64,000 nt of DNA from Caenorhabditis elegans (Eukaryota; Nematoda; Chromadorea; Rhabditida; Rhabditidae). Each line of letters begins with the position of its first letter. The first letter of the stretch is position 1. The notes under the pieces are model-generated. The model had not been told where the DNA came from. It worked only from the letters and a program-made list of their open reading frames with translations, and did no database searches. Made by a program: the position numbers and the translations under genes. Positions 48,901 to 60,026 of the stretch are shown piece after piece. The stretch lies in the NCBI RefSeq assembly GCF_000002985.6, contig NC_003284.9, forward strand, positions 15,686,001 through 15,750,000, in the 5' to 3' direction.

Positions 48901-49262
48901 TAGTACCTACGCTTCTTCAAAACAAACCTACCCACGTGGAATCTTCGAGCCCCGTTGAAAAAAAACCACCAACCAAAACGAACGTAGAGAAACCAGCGGT
49001 CCGTCTAGGAAGAATGTTAACGACTGCATTTGGTTCAATGAGTTACCGAACAAGAAAATCGGTAGAGAATAAAACGGATCTCTTAAATCAGCCAACATCT
49101 GCCTCACCAAGACGCATGATTAAAGTTGTGAGAAACCGAAATCCTCACCTTGCGAAACAAGTGGCCGCCGCACCGAGTGAGCCAAAACATATTCCGCCAA
49201 CGCACATGGAAAAGAAGCCGGAAGAGTTGCTCATGGATCCAAAGCCTGAGCCAATTTTTTAA
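45975..49262 (+). CDS. lin-15A: LIN-15A, class A synMuv zinc-finger protein
   Basis: Six exons (45975-46253, 46721-46810, 46862-47299, 47805-47909, 47957-48124, 48183-49262) total 719 codons plus stop, the known length. LIN-15A is a nuclear protein that acts with LIN-56 in the class A synMuv pathway to repress ectopic vulval fate. Seen: a basic N-terminal helix (EEIIAKRKFRMKNVDAMRM); a C2CH-type zinc motif near residues 206-260 (CTYLTPCILCEK...RHERLRMCYDH); and a low-complexity acidic, Ser/Pro-rich C-terminal half with basic clusters KRKLHS and KKTKTP. The exon 5 acceptor (GTTTTAAG) is unusual. Introns 1 and 3 contain repeats. It is co-transcribed with lin-15B. Confidence 0.97.
46299..46690 (+). 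mobile_element. AGTAGCGCC-family element, copy E
   Basis: TTAAAGGTGGAGTAGCGCCA begins the element. The right terminal repeat is missing and the copy ends at TTTTGAATCATGATAAGG. It occupies most of lin-15A intron 1. Confidence 0.8.
47519..47756 (-). repeat. tRNA-derived SINE-like repeat in lin-15A intron 3
   Basis: On the minus strand: GGGGGCAGGATAGCTCAGTC, GGTAGTGGTGGCCGCTAGCA, CAAGTTCAAGTCCAACCTCA, then CCTCTATTGGTAAGTAGAGC and GACTTGAAGAACGGATCGTC. It is about 85-90% identical to the 31.1-kb copy by eye and transcribed against the host gene. Confidence 0.87.
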
Positions 49263-49608
49263 ACGTTCTTGATAACTTTGATTATTATCTTTTTAGTTCA
49301 ATTTCATGTTTTTTTTAAACTGTTTTTTTCTCATCACAATCGATCTTATAAATATGTTACTTGTTATCAAAACTATTTCAAGAATTTCGAGTTTAGCGCA
49401 TTTCGTGAGGAGGAAGTCTGAAATTAAAAGTTTTTGCAATGAATTTTTGTTCGGTCACACGGAATTTTTCAGGTTAGAAAAGTGTTTTGTGCGTGTTGGT
49501 TTTGTTGACGTCTTTTCAGAAAAAAAATTTAATGGTGTTTATTGATTGAAACCCGTATCCAAAAGATAAAACAACATACCGCAATTCCAAAAAAGAGCAA
49601 ATTATGTT
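49263..49608. other. lin-15A 3' flank
   Basis: T-rich sequence with no canonical AATAAA close to the stop. No further gene. Confidence 0.5.
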
Positions 49609-50550
49609 TGCCGGAAATGTTTAATTCCGGCCATTTGTCGATTTGCCGGAAATTTTCAATTCCGACAATTTGCCGATTTTCTGGAAGTTTTTAATTTTGG
49701 AAAGATGCCGATTTGCCGGAAATTTTCACTCCCGGCGATTTGCCGATTTGCTGGAAATTTTCGATTCCGGCCAATTGCCGGAAATTTCAGTTCCTGCGAT
49801 TTGTCGGTTTTCCCGAAATTTTTAATTCCGGCAATCTGCCGATTTGCCAAAACTTTTCAATTTCGGCAATTTGCCATTTTGCCGAAAACTTTCAATTCCG
49901 GCAATTTGTCGATTTGCCGGAAATGTTCAATACCGGCAATTTACCGATTTGCAGGAATTTTTCAACTCCGGCATTTCGCCGATTTGCCGGAAATTTCAAT
50001 TCCGGCCATTTGTCGATTTGCCGGAAATTTTCAATTCCGACAATTCGCCGATTTGCCGGAAATTTTTAATTCCGGCAATCTGCCGATTTGCCAAAATTTT
50101 TCAATTTCGGCAATTTGCCATTTTGCCGAAAACTTTCAATTCCGGCAATTTGTCGATTTGCCGGAAATGTTCAAACCGGCAATTTACCGATTTGCCGGAA
50201 ATTTTTAATTCAGTCCATTTGCCGGAAATTCGCGATTCCGGCAATTTGTCGATTTGCCGGAAATGTTTAATACCGGCAATTTACCGATTTGCCGAAAATT
50301 TTCAATTCCGGCAACTTGCCGATTTGCCGGAAACTTTCAATTCCGGCAATTTGTTGTGCAAAACTTCAATTTCCGATCTGCCGAAAATTTTAAATCCCGG
50401 CAATTTGTCGATTTGTCGGAAATTTTCAATTCCGGCAATTTGCCGATTTGCCACATTTTTCAATTCCGGCAATTTGCTGATTTGCTAAATTTTTCAATTC
50501 CGGCAATTTGCCGGTTTGCCGAAAAAAATCGTTTGCCGCTCACCCCTCAT
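49609..50550. repeat. Tandem array of ~35-bp CGGCAATTTGCCG units
   Basis: About 26 diverged copies of a unit containing GATTTGCCGGAAATTTTCAA and TTCCGGCAATTTGCC. The right end, CGTTTGCCGCTCACCCCTCA, matches the CAGGGGTG-type terminus of the 9.2-kb element; the left terminus is not visible. It therefore looks like one such element whose interior has expanded. All three forward frames stay open for long stretches because the repeat lacks stops. Confidence 0.9.
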
Positions 50551-51336
50551 TCATACATTATTCATTTTCACATACATACTATCTCTCTGTCAAAATCTCA
50601 TACACCCTCCTGTACTCCCCCCTGCCCATTTACATCACTAGAGAGTATCGCGAAGACGGTCATTGTTGCCCCTTCGCTATGTGTAATTCAGTGCAGTATT
50701 TATTGATTTATTTTTCATATACGATTTTCACCCCTTAGCTAAAAAACTGCGATACATTGTTTTGAAAAATGAAATAACATGAACATCTAAATAATGTTTA
50801 AACGTGAAATAGCCAACAATAACTACGCAGACTTTATTGAAAATCAATTAGTGAGTACAAGCAAAGTTCCTGGTGCAGATTGCTTGGTGATCCTAAACAA
50901 ATCACTTTTCACATTTGAGTCGTAGATCAAAAGAATAAAAGGTAGAGATAATGTGAACTGGAAGAAAATCAATAAATGTTCTTTCTGAATTCATAAATAT
51001 AACTCACAATATCAGACGCAAAAACTAACAGCATATTGTTGAATTTAAGGAAAAAATCGGGTAGAAAGTTTAGATATGAGTTGCAAGAGTTTAGTACACT
51101 CCACATAACCTCCGAGGTGTAGACAACTGAATAGGTAAGCGATATTTTTGTCAGCTTTCTGGAGATACTCGCATTGAGAGTACTTCCTCCTGAAAAGTTT
51201 TTAAAGTTTGTTTAAGGAAAGTAGTTTAGTTGGCGAAGACTAGCAGGGGTGGGAATTTTATGTGTTTATCAACCCATTCAGTGTATGCTTCTTCAAGTTG
51301 TTTTCACAATTTCTTTTTGTTTTAGGAAAAATTTAA
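50551..51336. other. Intergenic, nothing recognised
   Basis: AT-rich, no supported exons. Confidence 0.5.
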
Positions 51337-51740
51337 GGTGGAGTACCGCCAGTGGGAATTTCGTCTAAATACACTTATAATGATCCAAAACGACCAAAAA
51401 TATTTCAGACTTTTCATAATTTCCGGCCAAAGTTTTGACCAATTGCCAAAGTTTTGAAAAACATTAGCTTTTGAGGAAATTTAAAGCAATGTCGCATATT
51501 CTGATCCCTACAATGCTTCAATACGAATAATTAAAACAAAATTACGGTATGAAAACTGTTGAAAAAAAACATTTTTTTTTGGTCGACTTACAAAATTATG
51601 ATTGGCAAAACGTGAGTAATTGTCACCTTCTGACAGTAAATAAAAAAAATTTTGAAAATTGTTTGAAAAGTTTTATTATACCATTCAATCATTTTGATAT
51701 CATAGGAATAGTGTTTCACACTTTCCTCACTGGCGCTACT
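51337..51740 (-). mobile_element. AGTAGCGCC-family element, copy F (reverse)
   Basis: TTAAGGTGGAGTACCGCCAG at one end and CACTGGCGCTACTCAGAAA at the other. The interior is in reverse order relative to copies B-E (CCCTACAATGCTTCAATACG, TTGGTCGACTTACAAAATTA). Confidence 0.8.
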
Positions 51741-52339
51741 CAGAAAATTGGTTTATTTAAAAATATAATAGTTTTAGAGACCTTAATCGGCGCGGCAATG
51801 CCTATCTGATATATTACATTCCACAGCCTCCTCGGTATCGAAAGTGCAGTAGAGGCAGCTTACTGGCGCATTTCGCGTTTTTGCTTGCACTTCTTGGTGC
51901 ATTTCTCCGAAATGTAGAAATGTGGACGAAATTTTCTATTTTTCTGGTCTTTCTTTTCGTGTTGTGCAAATGAACAAAAGTAAAGTTCGAAATCTGCGAA
52001 AAAATTCGTTGCAACGCTAAGTAACGAACAATTTTATTTTTCAACGGTAAAAAGATTCACTCCTGCGCCAAGGTGTCAGCAAAAAAATTCATTTACGAAA
52101 TTTAAAAAATCCAATGTATCTTATTCGTGCATTTTTAAAATTATTTTCGTTTAAATGGTACTTATGGGTTTCGTTCCCCCCAAAATGTTTTAATTTTCTA
52201 AAATTTCATTTTCCACTTTTTAATTTAAATACGTGAACAAAAGTAAGGAACAAAGCGTTCATTTCTACAAATCGTTTCTACAAATCGTTCCAAAGTTCAA
52301 GTTTTTGTGGTTAATTGAAATTTAGATCGCTCGTCTCTT
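51741..52339. other. Intergenic, nothing recognised
   Basis: Between copy F and the GC-rich block; no gene or repeat identified. Confidence 0.45.
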
Positions 52340-52455
52340 CTACGATCGATAGGTGTTCCCAGTAACCTGCATTCTTTCCACTGCAACTAGCGGAACTCGT
52401 GAGTTGTCCGTACATCCAGAAGATGACCTCCCTTCATATTGTTGTCCCACCACTG

Positions 52456-52660
52456 CCAGAGCACTGCGAAAGCAAATCTCTGGCCTGGCGGAGGGCCAGC
52501 TAACTCTCTCCCTCAAGCCTTCGTGAGCTTCCTGGGTTATCGGTGAATTTTTGGGGTCTGCCAGGGTCCTGCAAAAGCGAATCTCTGGCCTGGCGGAGGG
52601 CCAGCTAACTCTCTCCCTCAAGCCTTCAGGAGCTTCCTGGGTTATCGGTGAACTTTGGGC
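52456..52660. repeat. 105-bp tandem duplication, GC-rich
   Basis: Two consecutive units, each carrying AATCTCTGGCCTGGCGGAGG and CTAACTCTCTCCCTCAAGCC and ending GGGTTATCGGTGAA. The units are about 90% alike. It belongs to a GC-rich block (52.35-53.0 kb) quite unlike its surroundings. Confidence 0.9.
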
Positions 52661-52734
52661 GGTCGTTGTTGGGTGCCGCATGTCTTCTACCCTCGCTAAG
52701 TGCGAGGGAGCCGGGTAAAACCGCACGTTCGAAT

Positions 52735-53010
52735 GGCTAGGTCTGCCTGAGGCAGGCTAGGTCTGCCTGAGGCAGGCTAGGTCTGCCTGAGGCAGGCTAG
52801 GTCTGCCTAGGGTAGGCTAGGGGCTGCCGAGGGTAAGCTAGGGGCTGCCGAGGGTAGGCTAGGGGCTGCCGAGGGTAGGCTAGGGGCTGCCGAGGGTAGG
52901 CTAGGGGCTGCCGAGGGTAGGCTAGGGGCTGCCGAGGGTAGGCTAAAGGCTGCCGAGGGTAGGCTAAAGGCTGCCGAGGGTAGGCTAAAGGCTGCCGAGG
53001 GTAGCTTAGG
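52735..53010. repeat. Minisatellite of 20-21 bp units
   Basis: Three or four units of GCTAGGTCTGCCTGAGGCAG are followed by about nine units built on GGCTAGGGGCTGCCGAGGGT; the last three carry AAAGG in place of GGGG. Two related unit types lie in separate blocks. Confidence 0.93.
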
Positions 53011-53497
53011 TTTAGGCTCAGAATAATGGAAGTTTCTGAAAATATCTGGAAACTTTTAGAAAAATCTAGAATTTTTCGAAAACATCTGGAAAAATTTTTG
53101 GAGTCAACCTCGGGGATTATGATGGTGACGATGATGTCTTGCTGCCGTGATGATGAACAATTTTTATAGATTACGTCTTGTGTGAATAGTGTAGAATAGA
53201 ATGAAAAATTTGAATTGAAAAACGTTCACTGCTTGGAGACATAATCACATATATTTCTAAAAAATTGCGGAAGTTTCTAGAACTGTCTAGATTTTTCTAA
53301 AAATTTCCGGAAGTTTCCAGATGTTTTCGAAAATTTCTAGATTTTTCTAAAAGTTTCTAGATATTAATATCAGAACTTTTCAGAATATTTATTTTGATGT
53401 TTTTTCTTTCTAAAATATGTTTGTGATCTACTAAATCCGTACACAAAACCCTCATCAAAAAAAGTTTTACTTTTTTTGAAAATCACTCAATTATTAC
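53011..53497. repeat. CTAGA/TTCTAGAAA-rich low-complexity stretch
   Basis: Repeated TTTCTAGA, GGAAGTTTC and CTGGAAA motifs on both strands, from 53030 to 53390. No exon for the missing 3' part of the srg gene was found here. Confidence 0.5.
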
Positions 53498-54626
53498 CTT
53501 GGAATTTCTTAGATACCATGAATGCTGTTATCAAACCCATTGACAGATTAAGCAGGAAGTATATTACCGAGAATACAGCAACAACATTATATGCCGCTTT
53601 GAGTGCCAAGGGAAAATGAATACAAATAAAAACGTCATCAATAATATAAACTTCGTATAGAAACCCTGTCCATAGATATTTTGGTAAGTGGCTGCAGATA
53701 CAAGCTATTGCAAATATTAGCAAAATAAAGTACCAACGCGACCAGAACTAAAAAAAAACATTGACAAAATGTCTGAAAAATGAACAAAAAAAGGTACATA
53801 CTGATTCATAACGATGGAACAAAAATATTGATGAAAGTCTATGAACAGTTAATAAAGCAGATGTCCAAAAGTGCATGTGGAAAAACCAATAAGGGAAGTA
53901 CTTGAACCAAGTCAAAGAGCCGGGAATCGTATATTCCACAGCTTTGAGTAAGAATACCAAGTTTGGATGCATTTCTATCCGGATCGCGATCCATGTGTTA
54001 AGGTAAACGCAGATATTCTGAATTGAAGTTAGTCTTTTAAAACAATGGTATACATAGCTCAAATTCCATAATCAACTATTTGAGTGTGTGGTACCTACCA
54101 GAGCTGTGCTGCAAAATTTTTGAGTTCGGCAACTTCGGCAATTGCCGGTTGTCGAAAATTTTTGAGTTCGGCAACTTCGACAATTGTTGGTTGCGAAAAT
54201 TTTTGGGTTCGGCAACTTCGGCAATTGCCGGTTGCCGAAAACGGTTGCAGCCCAGTTCAAAAATAACTACGGATCCTCAAATTTTTGAGAAAAAATTTAA
54301 GAAGTTATAGCTTACATCCGCTCGAATATGTTAACGACGTTTTTAAATTTCTAAAATTCTTTTTCTGCAACTTCTGAGAAGAATTTGATTTTTTGGAATA
54401 ACATCCAAAAAGAAGGCACATATTACAAAAGACTTACTGTAGACAAATCAAATATGACAAGAGTGTAAAAGCTACTTTTGTACACTTTCCCGAACGCAAT
54501 AAGAAACAAAGTGAAGATCATCATAAAAAAGGACGGAATTCCGTATGTCAATTGAATATATGTCAAAATCTCTGTCGTTGAGCTGAGCGTCACATTTTCA
54601 AGATTAACAGTAAAACTTGTCGACAT
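53498..54626 (-). CDS. Serpentine receptor class gamma (srg), 3' end missing
   Basis: Three exons on the minus strand (54438-54626, 53802-54017, 53498-53747) join in frame to 218 codons. srg proteins are nematode chemoreceptors of the seven-transmembrane type in sensory cilia. Seen: YGIPSFFMMIFTLFLIAFGK (TM1), SFYTLVIFDL, then YLNTWIAIRIEMHPN, IPGSLTWFKYFPYWFFHMHF, VHRLSSI and the ESFWSRWY loop, which are class gamma hallmarks, through TM5. The last exon ends at a clear donor, CAAG|GTAATA. I found no exon with TM6-TM7 in the next 1.5 kb, which is repeat-filled. It is either a truncated pseudogene or its last exons are very short or distant. Confidence 0.75.
54108..54250. repeat. GGCAATTGCCG element in srg intron 1
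   Basis: Three copies of GAGTTCGGCAACTTCGGCAA with ends GAGCTGTGCTGCAA and GGTTGCAGCCCAGT partly complementary. It is related to the lin-15B intron 2 repeat. Confidence 0.65.
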
Positions 54627-56049
54627 TCTCTGAAAATCTGAAAAGAGTAAAAATAATTTTGACTACCCAATCTGAGAAAAAATTAAAACAAATAATAGAA
54701 TCTGCTTAGAGAAGTATCATTTTTATAGCTTCGCAGACGTATCTTCTCTAAGGAGGAATAATCTGTACACGGATGTCTATATTATCGAGTTATAATTATT
54801 ATAAGTACGGTACATTGATGTTTTTGAAAACATCAGCGTTCTAAATTTAATATCATTAGATTCACTCTAGTATAAACACTTTCAGGGCCTCTAAACTTGG
54901 ACAATTCGAGTCAAGTCGGAATTTATTTTTTTTATATTCAGATCACCGTATATTTGCTATTTCCTTTTATTGAGTATTCAATTCCTATGATGAGTTTTTT
55001 GTGAGCACGGGTCTATTTTTTGGCATGGCACACCCCGGCCCAAAAGTAGGCCGCGGGTTGGCCCATCTCGGCCCATTCAGCAGGCCTAGCGGTGTCTGTT
55101 CTTTTTTCAACACGCATTGCATAACATACCTCAGAACTTCTCTAGCAACAATTTAAAATTGAAAAAATTGAAACGACGACTTTAAACTGTTTTTTACGTT
55201 TTACTGTGTATTAGCTATTGTTTCCATTGTCTCCCATTGGGAAAATACCAGTGACGCAAATGCCAGACTTGTTTCCTGTTAAATGAATTTATAATGTTAT
55301 TATTTTTGTCAAGTTGTTTAATTTGGTCTCTTTGGTGATTCGGGTCTTCATGGAGATATTGTATAGCACAGTCTCCTCAGCTGGAACTTGGTTTGTTGGC
55401 GCGATTCTCGTGCATTGCGTGGGAATTTGAGAAATATGCTTAATTTCGTGTTTTTTTTTCATATTTAAATTTCATCAGGTTCAATCAAAGACTATATTTT
55501 GAAAGAAAAACAATTTTATACCGAAAACTGATGATAAACATGAAAAATTTTGAGAAAAACTCAATTTTTGGTTGATTTTACTTTTTTAGGCAGGGTCCTT
55601 ATTTTTACACTAAATTCGGAATTTCTTTTTTCTCTACCCTCCTTCCAGTCAAAGAAACAATTGTTAGCTAAGTAAAAACCATGAAACCGACTTCAAAGTG
55701 AAAAATAATGAAGGAAATCGCCTTTCAACGGTAAAATTTTCCCACGCTCACGAGAAACGCGCAAGCCCGCTTGTTGGGTCAGTTCTACGTGAGGAGACTG
55801 TGTATAGTTGTTGTTTATCTTAAATTTAGTAATATAACTTTGAGCACTAAAATTTCGATTCACAGCGAAGTTATAAAAAAATGAAGTAATTGTAGTTCTC
55901 ATGAAAGCTTGTTATGCATCACAAAAAAATTAGCTATTCTTTTGCAGCGCACTCTCGTCACACACACACACACACACACACACTCGCCTACTTCTCTTTC
56001 TCGGGGAAAAGGGGGCATGTCTACAATCACCATGCTGTGGGGAAACATC
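54627..56049. other. Intergenic, upstream of srg and tRNA-Leu
   Basis: AT-rich. A GC-rich patch, CACCCCGGCCCAAAAGTAGG, at about 55030 and a (CA)n run at 55962-55982 are present. No gene is supported. Confidence 0.45.
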
Positions 56050-56133
56050 GCCGTTCTGGCCGAGTGGTCTAAGGCGCTGCGTTCAGGTCGCAGTCCTCTC
56101 AGGAGGGCGCAGGTTCGAACCCTGCGGACGGCA
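56050..56133 (+). tRNA. tRNA-Leu (anticodon CAG)
   Basis: An 84-base cloverleaf. Acceptor arms GCCGTTC and GGACGGC pair with A as discriminator. D-arm TGGCCGAGTGGTCTAAGGCG has the class II A box; anticodon stem CTGCG/CGCAG encloses TTCAGGT, giving CAG. A long variable arm (TCCTCTCAGGAGGG) follows, then the T-arm CGCAGGTTCGAACCCTGCG. A TTTT terminator follows. All stems are intact, so it is likely functional. Confidence 0.95.
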
Positions 56134-56609
56134 AACTTTTTTGCTCTTTTTTTCATTAGAACTGTTTAGAAAACATTTTATAAAACAGCTATTACCCGGT
56201 GCTTCTGTTTCATTTAATGTAATGAGTGTTTTATTTTTATTAAGGTTTTTATATTTTTGTTTAGTTTAATTTTTTTTTTAATTTGAATAAAATCAAGTTT
56301 TTCAGGAGTTAATTTAAATCTCATGAATATCAACTCTGCATTTTAAAAAGCGACCAAAAATAGACATTAGTCGTTTTTCACTCTTTATACGTCTGCGTAT
56401 GAACTATTGATACATGTTTGCTTCGACCACATTCTAATCCTATCCACTAATCCGTTTATTCATTCATTTTCTCTGAAACTTTATGAAACTAATTTGTAAT
56501 CAACAAAATCTTTTTGACAAGAAATAAATAATATGCAAAGCTTATCAAACTAGAAACTCAAACAATTTCCTTGATTCCTTTTCCAACCTTTTTTCTACGT
56601 GTTGCAGAA

Positions 56610-58256
56610 ATGACCCACTTTCGAAAAGTCGAAAACTGCATTATTTGTGACCGAGAGACGAGTTTATTCAATTACGGGGTAAGAGTTTTGTGAATTTGTG
56701 TTTAATAGGCACGTATTGTGAATTCAAATTTTTTAGGTATGTATTTAAAAATAAAAAAGATGTTGAGTGTTTGTATTAATATGTATGTATAAGCTTTTAT
56801 ATTCTTTACGAAACACCTAGGTTACTGCAGTCCTACAAGTCGAACACTTATAGTAGTGCAATCAAGTTTATTCAGAATCGCACGTGGTGTCAGGCTGTCT
56901 CATGATAGTTTGGTCTACAAAAAATGCGGGAATATTTTTCCAGAAAAATTGTGACGTCAACACGCCCTTAACCGTGCGAAATCAGATGAGATGTCTGCGT
57001 CTCAACTCCCGCATTTTTTGAAGATCAAAACAAAATTATTATTAAAATGTATAATATATATACATATTAGTGTTGGCTACATCACAGTTACTGAAAACAA
57101 ATGTGTACTACAGCAACATTTTCAAAATAATTATATAATTTTCTATTAGGCATTGCTGCAATATTCGCTGCGAAAAACCCCTTTCATTAAGTCTAAGTTT
57201 AAGTCACTTCTTCTTTTTTTCAGGCGATTTCATGCAATGCTTGCAAACTGTTTTTCCGTCGTGCCAAGGTGAGCAAGACAGAAATCAGTCCTTGTTCAAA
57301 TCGAAATTTATGCCACAAAACAAAAATGAGCACTTGGAAAAGTGCGTGCAAAAGTTGCCGACTCCTGAAATGCGTCAAAGCTGGAATGACACTCAACTCT
57401 ACTGATCAAAATTTCAATATGAAAACTTCCGATCGAATTTATGATTTGATTCAAAACTTGCACCATTTAAACTTGACCCGGATGACCCTTGCAAGCTCGC
57501 ATTGCGTCTCGCAAACGGATCCTTCAATTTACGAAATCGCACAACTACCAAGCAAAATTTCATTTGTTCCTAGACCTGAGGCTTTAGAAATGAAATTAAA
57601 TGATTGGATATTTCTGCAAATCAACACCACAATTGACTTTGTGAAGAAACTGCCAGCCGTGAAAGATTTGAATCTCAGTGATCGAGCTTTATTTTTGAAG
57701 CACTGCCACCAATGTTTCACTTTGATCTCACTGTCTTATGAAGCAATGTCCGATAAAAAATGTTATATGTCGATGCCAGATGGGTCTAACATTTTGCCAA
57801 TTCAACCGTCGCTGAAGCTTGAAAATTTTGCAAATGTTATAAAAAGCCAGTTGGTCGGGAGAATGATTCAACTACGAGTAACAAAAGAAGAGTATCTTCT
57901 CATGGCAGTTTTATTTGCATGTAATCCAAGTGAGTTCTATTTTTTTAAACCAAAAAATCTTTGCTGACCTATAACAAAAAGTAAAAAAAATAAATTTTCC
58001 AGCTGACATCAACATTTCGTTGTATGGAAAAACAATTCTCAACACCCAACAGAAAGAATTTTCAAATGCACTGTTGCAATATTGTTTCTCTAATTATCAA
58101 CGTACAGGACCAAGTCGCTTTGGTGATTTGCTATCATTATGCTCGGCTGTTATAAAAACACGTCAAGACTGCAGTAGCTTTTTTCTGCTGACCAATTACC
58201 CCGGGCCAACTTTCAAACTGTTTAACGAAATTGGACAAAGTTTTCAAAATTGCTAA
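56610..58256 (+). CDS. Nuclear hormone receptor, divergent nematode (supplementary) type
   Basis: Three exons (56610-56678, 57224-57929, 58003-58256) give 342 aa. The ATG follows GTTGCAGAA, a plausible trans-splice or splice acceptor. Residues 10-72 form the two-zinc-finger DNA-binding domain: CIICDRETSLFNYG then the P-box CNACKLFFRR, and in the second finger C-x5-C...CKSCRLLKCVKAGM. The P-box differs from the CESCKAFFRR of NHR-48, as in the expanded HNF4-derived nematode family. The remaining residues make a helical ligand-binding domain (FVKKLPAVKDLNLSDRALFL is helix 3-5). Intron 1 (56679-57223) contains an ATGCGGGAA MITE. AATAAA follows shortly after the stop. The gene number is not known to me. 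Confidence 0.9.
56885..57037. mobile_element. ATGCGGGAA palindromic MITE, copy C
   Basis: CACGTGGTGTCAGGCTGTCT, CTACAAAAAATGCGGGAA, then CTCCCGCATTTTTTGAAGAT. The right outer repeat is truncated. It lies in intron 1 of the nuclear receptor gene. Confidence 0.8.
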
Positions 58257-58277
58257 ATTTTATTCAGTGTTTTTTAA

Positions 58278-58283
58278 AATAAA
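58278..58283 (+). terminator. Poly(A) signal of the nuclear receptor gene
   Basis: AATAAA about 22 bases after the stop codon. Confidence 0.5.
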
Positions 58284-58659
58284 TTTAGAAAATGGATATG
58301 CAAGATTGTTTTGTTTTTTATAAGTTGCTTTGAGGGTTTTTGCTTGAATTGGAAAAGCTACAAAAAAAGGTCAGAAAGACGAACAATTTTTAAAATTTTG
58401 AAACAGTGTTAAATTTGTTGCTGCATTTCCGGAAATTCTAGTTATAACATTTGGTTTTAGTTCAGTTTGAGTGATAATAAATTTTTCTACGTTGTTTTAT
58501 TAAGTGTATCGTCGAGACCTCTTCCATATCTTTTGTTTTATTTACCTGTTTTATAATATAACTGCAATTTAATTTTGTTTCTTGTGAACCATTTCATTAG
58601 GATTTATAACAAATTTCCGAAGCAGAAATACTTTTAAATTAAAAAATTATGTAGTTTTT

Positions 58660-58948
58660 GAGGAGCGCCAGTGGGGAAAATGTGAAAAATACTGCTATGG
58701 TGCCAACATGATCATAATGAAACTTTTCAATAAATTTTTGAAAATGTTTTTATTTACTGTCAAAAAGTGACAATTACTCAGTTTTTGTCACTCTTAATTT
58801 TGGAAGTCGACCAAAAAAATTGTTTCTCCTACATTTTTTATACTTTAATTTTGTTTTAATTATCTGAATCAAAACATTGTAGAGGTCGGAACATGCGACA
58901 TAGCTTTGAATATCCTCAAAAGCTCATATTTTTTCTCCACCTTTAAAA
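58660..58948 (+). mobile_element. AGTAGCGCC-family element, copy G (deleted)
   Basis: AGGAGCGCCAGTGGGGAAAA on the left and TCTCCACCTTTAAA on the right. About 130 bp of the right interior is missing relative to full copies. Confidence 0.75.
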
Positions 58949-59447
58949 TTCGCCTGAAAATTTAACAGTCAGTGGATCATCACACTCAATCTATAAGAAC
59001 TATGAAACTTGAGGCGAAGTCTGAAATCTTTAAAAAGCAGAATCTGAATATGCCATTAAAAAAACTCAAATACATAAAATTGTTGCTCACTGGCAAACTA
59101 CACCAACACCGATTTGCCCTCTGTAGTAAAAAAATAAAAACTCTGATAACTTAAATCATTTATGTTAAAATGAATATAGTTTTGACGCGTTTTGGATACA
59201 CCCCAATTTTATTAATAATTTCATAATTACATACTAAAATCTCATAAAAGATAATTAATTTTTAGATCCCTTGCATCACACCAAGCACTCAATTATATTT
59301 TCGTCTACTAATTTTGACCAATAATTTTGTTAATCAAAATGTTTTATTTCGTTTCCATGGTCAAATCAGAGTTTCGATGTGTTTCGAAATAATGTTCAAA
59401 GTTCATTCAGATGTTTGAATCCAGGAAGTTAGTTCAGTACTCCCAGT

Positions 59448-59455
59448 TATAAAAG
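59448..59455 (+). promoter_or_regulatory. TATA box of the 46-aa membrane protein gene
   Basis: TATAAAAG in otherwise mixed sequence. A leader of more than 400 bases with at least one intron would follow, since TTTCAG acceptors precede 59751 and the start exon. Confidence 0.45.
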
Positions 59456-59885
59456 TACAAGCCGGTGACTCACATCAACTCATTGGAGAATTGATTAATT
59501 GCTGACAAAGACGACGAATTGCTCAGCTCTCAGTGACTCAGCTTGATGATCAGTTGTCTGCCAATTATGATTCTACACGTATAACGCAACACGTCAATGA
59601 AAATAGATCTTACGAATTTTTCGAAAACATGGAGAGTCAGTTGAGAAACAAAACAGTTTAATGTTATCTTTCAGGAAACAATAAATTGGGATTCGTATTT
59701 TTTTACCTGTGATATTCTTTTTGAAATTTAGAATCATCCCTAAAATTTTTCAGAACATTGTGCATTGCCGGAACACCTTGAAACGCGTTCTAGCAGTTGA
59801 GAGTTCATTTAAAAAAATAGTGCGTGGTTGTATGTTTCTATTTAAACTCCCGAGTCCATGTTAATGCGTAATATTTCAGAGCACA

Positions 59886-60026
59886 ATGCAAGCACTTGAC
59901 TGGCCGTATCTCATCATTCTCGTTGCCATCGTTGGAGTCATCTCTTGGATCGGCTATAGATGTTACATGGGAGGCCATCAAAAACCTCTACCTCCCGTAA
60001 CTGGTCAAATGTACAGAAATGCATAA
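59886..60026 (+). CDS. 46-aa single-pass membrane protein
   Basis: A complete small open frame starting 7 bases after ATATTTCAG: MQALDWPY, then a hydrophobic helix LIILVAIVGVISWIGY (about residues 9-24), then a short Cys/Gly/Pro/Lys tail ending GQMYRNA. Coding support comes from the splice acceptor just upstream, the TATA box at 59448, and AATAAA at about 60187. The topology suggests a tail exposed after one membrane span. I do not recognise the family. It is short enough to be missed by gene callers. Confidence 0.6.
   Translation: MQALDWPYLIILVAIVGVISWIGYRCYMGGHQKPLPPVTGQMYRNA

Noticed and set aside
49643-50706. Long overlapping open frames of 60-214 codons
   Set aside because: They are translations of the 35-bp repeat in three frames, all showing the same FAGNFQFRQFADLPEI-type repeat, so not genes.
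52340-52726. 128-codon minus-strand frame with an internal protein repeat
   Set aside because: The repeat is the 105-bp DNA duplication; no start context and no domain. Treated as repeat sequence.
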